Shown here: in pieces, positions 6,619 through 11,491 of the stretch
Layout of the letters: the number at the start of each line of letters is the position of its first letter
Numbering within the stretch: the stretch's first letter is position 1
Assembly: GCA_027858595.1 (NCBI GenBank)
Contig: JAQICK010000342.1
Span: forward strand, 1-11,491
Direction of reading: 5' to 3'
DNA from: Melioribacteraceae bacterium
GTDB taxonomy: Bacteria > Bacteroidota > Ignavibacteria > Ignavibacteriales > Melioribacteraceae
DNA length: 11,491 nucleotides
Position numbers and translations under genes: made by a program
Notes under the pieces: model-generated
Told to the model about the DNA's origin: nothing
Seen by the model: only the letters and a program-made list of their open reading frames with translations
Databases searched by the model: none

Positions 6619-9600
6619 ATGATGAAAAAAATATTCAAAATTTTCTTAGCTCTTTCACTTCTTGTTACAATACAAATTGTAGCACAAGGTGGCGGAGATG
6701 CTACTCTTAGAAAGATTGGATTCCATACTGGTAACAGAGTTGGAATCTCTTTCTATAACGATGGTGCAATAACTGGATTTCGTCAAGGTATAGATATTAG
6801 AGGTGAGTGGCCTCTTGGTTCAGGCGAAAACTATATTGGTGATGTTACACCTTTAATAGGAGTTGAATTTACAAACACAAATGGGAAAACTCTTCAATCA
6901 GTAACAATTTCTCGTGGACCAAGAACTAGGCAAGGGGAGGAAAGACATCCAACTTCTGGATATTTTTGGGGTTTTGATCCTTTACCTGGATTCTTAAATC
7001 CGAACGGTGAATCAGTTGCAATGAGTCATTTACAAGACTCTTGGCCAATTGGTGGTTGGGCAGATCCTGGTGGTTTTCCCGATGTTGTTGATTATGTTGA
7101 TGCTGATGGTAACACAGAATGGTGGGGCTACTTTGGTCGCGGACTTATGCAAGCAGATCAGGAAAGTTATTTTGTTGCCGATGATCAAAACGATGATGAG
7201 TTTAACGGTTTAAATGCTGAATACGAAGCAACACTTTGGATTCCAGATAGTAATGATTTATACCGACACGGAATGGGTTTGCAGTATATCCAAAGGGGTT
7301 TCCAGTGGTCAAGTTTTCTTGCAGAAGATGTTGTATTCTGGCTAATGGATATCAATAACGAGGGTACATCAAATTACCGTCGTGCAGATTTTGGAACTGT
7401 TGTTGGTACACTTGCTGGCGGTGATGGAGATAGTGGTGATGATCTTGGTTTTTTCGATACTGAAAAATCAATTACATATTCATGGGATAGTGATGGTATT
7501 GGTAACAAAGGTCAAAAAGTAGGTTATGTTGGTTACGCTTATCTCGAATCTCCTGGTAATCCATTTGACGGAATTGATAACGATGGTGACTCTCAAGATC
7601 TTTCTTCTCCAAGATTTACCTTCCCAGATTTTCTTGAGAAAAATTATTCAACTGGCGATCAAGTTGTTCTTATAAATGAAGATACTTATGAAAGAACACT
7701 ATACACACTTGGCTCTTTGCCTGATACAGTTTATTCCCTTGGTGAAATGATTATTATTCAAGATGGTGTTGCTGTTAGAGAAGGGCATGTTTCAGGTATC
7801 ATTAATGGTGTTGCAATTCCAGATAGTACTGCTTATGATGGAATTGATAATGACTTGGATGGATTGATTGATGAAAATGAATCACTTCATATCTCGTCAA
7901 GAGTTATTAACAATCAAGACCCTGTTCAATTTATAAATTATTTTACTGGCGAAGGTCTTTTAGATTTACTAATTGATGAGAAAAGAGATAACTCTTTTGC
8001 AGAAGATGGTTTTGCAGCAGATGAAGATGGCGATTGGGCTTCTGATTCTGATGACCTTGGTCAAGATGGTTTAGGTCCAGATGATGATAATTATCCAGGA
8101 ATTGATGCTGGTGAAGGTGATGGAATTCCAACACAAGGAGAGCCAAATTTTGGTAGAACTGATCCTGATGAATCTGACCAAATAGGTTTAACAGCATTTA
8201 ACTTTTTTGCTCAACAACAATCTCCAGATATGTCAAACGATTCACTTTTGTGGGGAAGAATGACACCTGGACGATTTGATGATATTCCTCCAATACCTCA
8301 AGATGGTGATTTTATTTATGCTTCTGGATATTTTCCATTACTTGCAAATAAAGTTGAACGCTTCTCAGAAGCACTTCTGTTTGGTGAGGACTTGAAGGAT
8401 ATTCAAAGCAATCAAAAAATTGTACAACAGATTTATAACTCTGGATATAAATTTCCACAACCTCCAAGAAAACCAAAAATTACTATTACTCAAGATGATG
8501 GTTACGTAGTTCTCTATTGGGATAACGGTCCTACAGAACGTTCAAAAGATTTTATTACTAAGAAACAAGATTTTCAAGGATATAAAATTTACAGAACAAC
8601 CGATGCTGGTTTCCGTGATGCTCGTTCTATCACTAATGCTTTTGGAGTTTTAGCATTTGATAAACCAATTGTGCAGTACGATTTGGAAGATTCCATTAAG
8701 GGATTCTATTATCCAAGTGCTTCTATGTTAGAACAAATTGGAGGAACCACTTATTATCTAGGAGATAACACTGGAGTTGTAAATAGATTTATTGATTCAA
8801 CAGTTACTCCTGGAATAACATATTATTATGCTGTTTGTGCTTACGATTCAGGAGAAGAAGAATTAGAAATATTTCCTTCAGAAAACTCTAAATTTATTTT
8901 CCGCGAAGCTTCTGGTAATGTTATAACAGATGATAATACTGGCTACATCACTCCAGGCAGAAGACCTACTGGATATGAAAAAGCTAATTTGTTAGATTAC
9001 ACTAAGAGTGATACTTATAAAGCTACTGGTGATATAGAAATTGAAATGGTAGATGATGAATCTGTGAACAATAATTACTCATATGAATTAACATTTAGAG
9101 ATACTGCTTTACAAGGTTATACTCATGATTATACTTTAGTCGATTTACAAACACCGGATACAGTATATTTTCCTTTAACAAATAATGAAACTATTATTAA
9201 CCCAGGCGATTCAGTTCAAGTGCCTGTTGGAGTTGATACTATTGAAGTTAACGGTAAAACAGTAATTGTGGATTCCGATTTTTACGTAGCACCTTATGAT
9301 ACTCTTATAAACAGAGATGATACGTTCACTGGTAATACGGCAATTATACAAGGTTTTAGATTGCAAATTTACAACGATTGGGAAATTAAGAAGGATACCG
9401 GACGTTCTGGTTTTGTTGATATTTCCGATTCATCTGAAGCTAACTATTCATTTCAAGTCTTTACTAATTCTGTTGATACTACTGAAAGCGGAATTAATAT
9501 ACCAAACGATTACGAAATTCAATTCTTCAATTCTGAAATTGGAGTATCTGTAGCCGATACAATTACAGAAAGATTCTTAGGTACAATTAGGCTTACAAAA

Positions 9601-10218
9601 ATAATTCCAGATACTACAACAAATATTAAAGTATTTAATAGAACTAATGGTGAGGAAATAGATTATGTCTATTTTGAAACTGGTACTTTAACTACATTTT
9701 ATAATATTTGGTTTAAAGAAGTTGTTGATGGAAATTACGTTAGAACTTGGCGTGTAAATATTAATTATTTAGAGCCTAGTATTCCGCTTGAAACTGAAGG
9801 TAAGTTAATGATTACAACAACAAAGCCATTTAGTAGAGCTGATGTTGTAACCTTTACCGTAAAGGGTTCATCGATGGATGAATCTGGTAATTCAACAAAC
9901 CTTGATTTAATTAAAGTTGTTCCAAATCCTTATGTTGTTACTCATGCAGGCGAAGCAGCACTTTTAAGTAGCCAAACTAGCGGACGTGGAGAAAGAGAAA
10001 TAAGATTCACTCGTGTTCCTCCAGGTTCAAAAGTTTCATTATTGACAGTACGTGGTGATAGAATTAGAACACTATACCAAAATGAGCTCTTTGTTGGTGA
10101 TGTCTATTGGAACTTGCGAACAGAAGAAAATTTAGATGCTGCATTCGGTGTTTATATTTTTGTAGTTGAAACTGAAAGTGGTGACAAAAAAATTGGCAAA
10201 TTTGCCTTGTTAAAGTAA
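6619..10218 (+). CDS. Large secreted multidomain protein with Ca-type Asp repeats, Fn3-like domain and T9SS-style C-terminal domain
   Basis: A 1199-aa exported protein, probably sent through the outer membrane by type IX secretion. A signal peptide (MMKKIFKIFLALSLL, ending at about VAQ23) starts it. Residues 25-130 resemble a conserved N-terminal region of uncharacterised proteins in this phylum (GNRVGISFYNDG, GEWPLGSGENY). Asp-rich calcium-type loops appear at 317 (DGIDNDGD), 407 (DGIDNDLDGLIDENE) and across 463-525. An Fn3-like module spans about 615-760 (VVLYWDNG, YKIYRTTD, TYYYAVCAYDSG). The C-terminal 100 residues match FlgD-Ig/T9SS type A sorting domains: VVPNPY at 1100-1105, then SLLTVRGDRIRTL, a WNLR strand, GVYIFVVET and a final GKFALLK. 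No enzyme active site was recognised. ATG 6619 lies 18 nt after the receptor stop with little Shine-Dalgarno, suggesting translational coupling. The role could be a surface-exposed partner of the receptor, an adhesin or a matrix protein. Confidence 0.82.
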   Translation: MMKKIFKIFLALSLLVTIQIVAQGGGDATLRKIGFHTGNRVGISFYNDGAITGFRQGIDIRGEWPLGSGENYIGDVTPLIGVEFTNTNGKTLQSVTISRGPRTRQGEERHPTSGYFWGFDPLPGFLNPNGESVAMSHLQDSWPIGGWADPGGFPDVVDYVDADGNTEWWGYFGRGLMQADQESYFVADDQNDDEFNGLNAEYEATLWIPDSNDLYRHGMGLQYIQRGFQWSSFLAEDVVFWLMDINNEGTSNYRRADFGTVVGTLAGGDGDSGDDLGFFDTEKSITYSWDSDGIGNKGQKVGYVGYAYLESPGNPFDGIDNDGDSQDLSSPRFTFPDFLEKNYSTGDQVVLINEDTYERTLYTLGSLPDTVYSLGEMIIIQDGVAVREGHVSGIINGVAIPDSTAYDGIDNDLDGLIDENESLHISSRVINNQDPVQFINYFTGEGLLDLLIDEKRDNSFAEDGFAADEDGDWASDSDDLGQDGLGPDDDNYPGIDAGEGDGIPTQGEPNFGRTDPDESDQIGLTAFNFFAQQQSPDMSNDSLLWGRMTPGRFDDIPPIPQDGDFIYASGYFPLLANKVERFSEALLFGEDLKDIQSNQKIVQQIYNSGYKFPQPPRKPKITITQDDGYVVLYWDNGPTERSKDFITKKQDFQGYKIYRTTDAGFRDARSITNAFGVLAFDKPIVQYDLEDSIKGFYYPSASMLEQIGGTTYYLGDNTGVVNRFIDSTVTPGITYYYAVCAYDSGEEELEIFPSENSKFIFREASGNVITDDNTGYITPGRRPTGYEKANLLDYTKSDTYKATGDIEIEMVDDESVNNNYSYELTFRDTALQGYTHDYTLVDLQTPDTVYFPLTNNETIINPGDSVQVPVGVDTIEVNGKTVIVDSDFYVAPYDTLINRDDTFTGNTAIIQGFRLQIYNDWEIKKDTGRSGFVDISDSSEANYSFQVFTNSVDTTESGINIPNDYEIQFFNSEIGVSVADTITERFLGTIRLTKIIPDTTTNIKVFNRTNGEEIDYVYFETGTLTTFYNIWFKEVVDGNYVRTWRVNINYLEPSIPLETEGKLMITTTKPFSRADVVTFTVKGSSMDESGNSTNLDLIKVVPNPYVVTHAGEAALLSSQTSGRGEREIRFTRVPPGSKVSLLTVRGDRIRTLYQNELFVGDVYWNLRTEENLDAAFGVYIFVVETESGDKKIGKFALLK

Positions 10219-10219
10219 C

Positions 10220-10233
10220 GGAGAGAAATAATG
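10220..10233 (+). promoter_or_regulatory. Ribosome binding site before the PorV-like gene
   Basis: GGAGAG (10220-10225) stands five bases before ATG 10231 and directly follows the stop of the preceding gene. It supports 10231 as a real start, although the signal peptide begins only at about residue 30. Neither alternative ATG (10300 or 10318) has a comparable site. Confidence 0.65.
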
Positions 10234-11322
10234 AAACGAGTATATAAAAACTTTTACTTACAGGCAGATAATTATAATAACGAGTTACATCTGCCCCAAA
10301 TGTTTAATTATAAACAGATGGTAATTAAATTATTAATCATATTTATGACTTTTTCGGTGAGTTTGTTTGGGCAAGCAAAAACAGGCTCTACAGCTGCACC
10401 GTTTTTAAATATTGGAATTGGTCCTCGCTCTATTGCAATGGGTGGGGCTTTTATAGCAACTGCAAATGATGTATCTTCTTTATACTGGAATCCAGCTGGT
10501 GCTGCGAGAATGAACAAAAGTGGAGCGTTATTTTCTCACTCCAAATGGTTTGCCGATATAGATTACAACTGGGCTGGAACTGTTATAAATATGGATGATG
10601 CTGGAGTTGTTGGTATTTCTGTAACTAATCTAGATTACGGCGATATGGAATTAACTACGCTGGCTGAATACGAAGGTACTGGCGGTACTTTTACTGCAAA
10701 TGATATGTCAATTGCACTAACCTATGCAATGAATCTTACTGATAGATTTTCTATTGGTGGTACCGTTAAATACATTTCGCAAAATATTTGGAATAGTTCT
10801 GCTTCTGCTATTGCAGTCGATTTGGGTGTTCTTTTCCACTCTGATGTTTATGGCCTACGTATTGGTGCTACAATTACTAACTTTGGTGGCGACATGCAAT
10901 TATCAGGAAGTGATTTAAATGTTCAGCACGATATTCTTCAAAATATTTATGGAAATAATGACCAAATACTTGCGGCTCTAAACACTGATAAATTTCCACT
11001 GCCACTGACATTTAAAATTGGTGTTGCCATGGATGTTATTGATGTGCAAGACCATAAATTTACTATTGCGGCAGATGCTCTTCATCCTAGTGATAACAAA
11101 GAATCTGTTAATATTGGTGCAGAATATTTATTGTATAATATGGTTGCACTTAGAGGTGGTTATAAATCACTTTTTCTTGAAAACACGGAAGAGGGTCTAA
11201 CCCTTGGCTTTGGTTTGAAATATGATTTCTCTCCATCACTAGCTATATCAATTGATTATGCTTATCAAGATTTTGGTATTTTGAAAGACACACAACATTT
11301 CTCAGTTGGTGTTAACTTTTAA
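10231..11322 (+). CDS. PorV/PorQ-like (UPF0164) outer-membrane protein
   Basis: A 363-aa beta-barrel protein of the PorV/PorQ-UPF0164 type, related to the FadL-like barrels. The family hallmark is clear at residues 62-91: GIGPRSIAMGGAFIATANDV followed by SSLYWNPAGAA. Amphipathic strands fill the rest, and it ends in FSVGVNF with a C-terminal Phe. In T9SS, PorV shuttles folded cargo from the translocon to the sortase. Position 12 nt after a gene with a T9SS-style sorting domain suggests it serves that cargo, though paralogues without proven secretion roles are common in this phylum. The start is unusual: 29 polar residues precede the hydrophobic signal (VIKLLIIFMTFSVSLFGQ, 31-48). The good ribosome binding site favours ATG 10231; ATG 10318 would give a normal signal peptide. 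It is the last gene of the unit, followed by two terminators. Confidence 0.85.
   Translation: MKRVYKNFYLQADNYNNELHLPQMFNYKQMVIKLLIIFMTFSVSLFGQAKTGSTAAPFLNIGIGPRSIAMGGAFIATANDVSSLYWNPAGAARMNKSGALFSHSKWFADIDYNWAGTVINMDDAGVVGISVTNLDYGDMELTTLAEYEGTGGTFTANDMSIALTYAMNLTDRFSIGGTVKYISQNIWNSSASAIAVDLGVLFHSDVYGLRIGATITNFGGDMQLSGSDLNVQHDILQNIYGNNDQILAALNTDKFPLPLTFKIGVAMDVIDVQDHKFTIAADALHPSDNKESVNIGAEYLLYNMVALRGGYKSLFLENTEEGLTLGFGLKYDFSPSLAISIDYAYQDFGILKDTQHFSVGVNF
10263..10295 (+). promoter_or_regulatory. Stem-loop between the two possible starts of the PorV-like gene
   Basis: GGCAGAT (10263-10269) pairs exactly with ATCTGCC (10289-10295) across a 19-nt AT-rich loop. It lies after the ATG with the good ribosome binding site and just before ATGs 10300 and 10318. 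In mRNA it could modulate translation from the internal starts, or slow ribosomes before the signal peptide emerges. The function is inferred; only the pairing is seen. Confidence 0.35.
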
Positions 11323-11330
11323 GCTATTTC

Positions 11331-11366
11331 AAAACCCCACGAAAATTTTCGTGGGGTTTTTATTGT
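11331..11366 (+). terminator. Strong intrinsic terminator, possibly bidirectional
   Basis: A perfect 30-nt palindrome: AAAACCCCACGAAAA (11331-11345) meets its exact reverse complement (11346-11360), followed by TATT. The GC-rich ACCCCACG/CGTGGGGT core, with A and T tracts on both sides, makes it suited to stop transcription from either direction. It begins eight bases after the stop codon of the PorV-like gene and ends the three-gene unit. Confidence 0.9.
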
Positions 11367-11367
11367 G

Positions 11368-11402
11368 AAATGCTGAGTTCTAATTTGCTCAGCATTTTTT
11401 TT
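11368..11402 (+). terminator. Second intrinsic terminator in tandem
   Basis: AAATGCTGAG (11368-11377) and CTCAGCATTT (11388-11397) form a ten-pair stem with a ten-base loop, and eight T run from 11395 to 11402. It is oriented for the + strand and acts as a backup seven bases after the first terminator. The last 89 bases of the window show no complete gene. Confidence 0.88.
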
Positions 11403-11491
11403 ACTATTCAAAACACGCCGTCATTGTTATGTTAAAAATCCAGCAAATAATAAAAGGATTATTTAGCTAGTCTTCCCATCTACGCTATTTG

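Noticed and set aside
11403..11491. C-terminus of a converging minus-strand gene at the right edge
   Set aside because: One minus-strand frame from the edge ends after about eight residues at a TAA near 11463-11465. This is too short to support a gene call.

Overview
The window is AT-rich and codes almost entirely on the + strand. It suggests a member of the Bacteroidota/Chlorobiota/Ignavibacteriota group, with Ignavibacteria as the best guess and Calditrichota as the alternative. Three things point there: a TonB-dependent receptor with an N-terminal carboxypeptidase-regulatory-like domain; a very large secreted protein ending in a type IX secretion (T9SS)-style sorting domain; and a PorV/UPF0164-type outer-membrane protein. 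The placement is inferred from protein families, because no rRNA or other phylogenetic marker is present.

Layout. Positions 1-920 hold the 3' part of an IS4-family transposase cut by the left edge. It has a complete D-D-E/YREK core, and an overlapping second frame (850-1059) may be its frameshifted C-terminus. Positions 1060-1267 form a spacer with a short inverted-repeat element. Positions 1268-3214 encode a membrane polyferredoxin of the NapH/CcoG/NosR type whose C-terminal half looks like three diverged heavy-metal-associated (HMA)-like modules. Positions 3215-3765 are a long non-coding spacer full of short hairpins, including three with the same 5-3-5 geometry, and nested inverted repeats resembling REP or MITE DNA.

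Positions 3766-11322 look like one transcription unit of three genes with 18 and 12 nt between them: a TonB-dependent receptor (944 aa), a 1199-aa secreted multidomain protein with Asp-rich calcium-type loops, an Fn3-like module and a C-terminal sorting domain, and a PorV/PorQ-like 14-stranded-barrel candidate. Two strong intrinsic terminators in tandem (11331-11360 and 11368-11402) close the unit.

How the genes may work together. The three-gene cassette reads as a cell-envelope module: an outer-membrane receptor, a large exported surface or secreted partner, and an outer-membrane protein of the family that escorts T9SS cargo. The substrate cannot be read from the sequence. The polyferredoxin is separated from the cassette by the repeat-rich spacer and is probably independent. 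The most unusual items are the polyferredoxin/HMA-like fusion, the dedicated PorV-like protein next to a probable T9SS client, the hairpin-rich spacer, and the hairpin-bearing N-terminal extension of the PorV-like gene.
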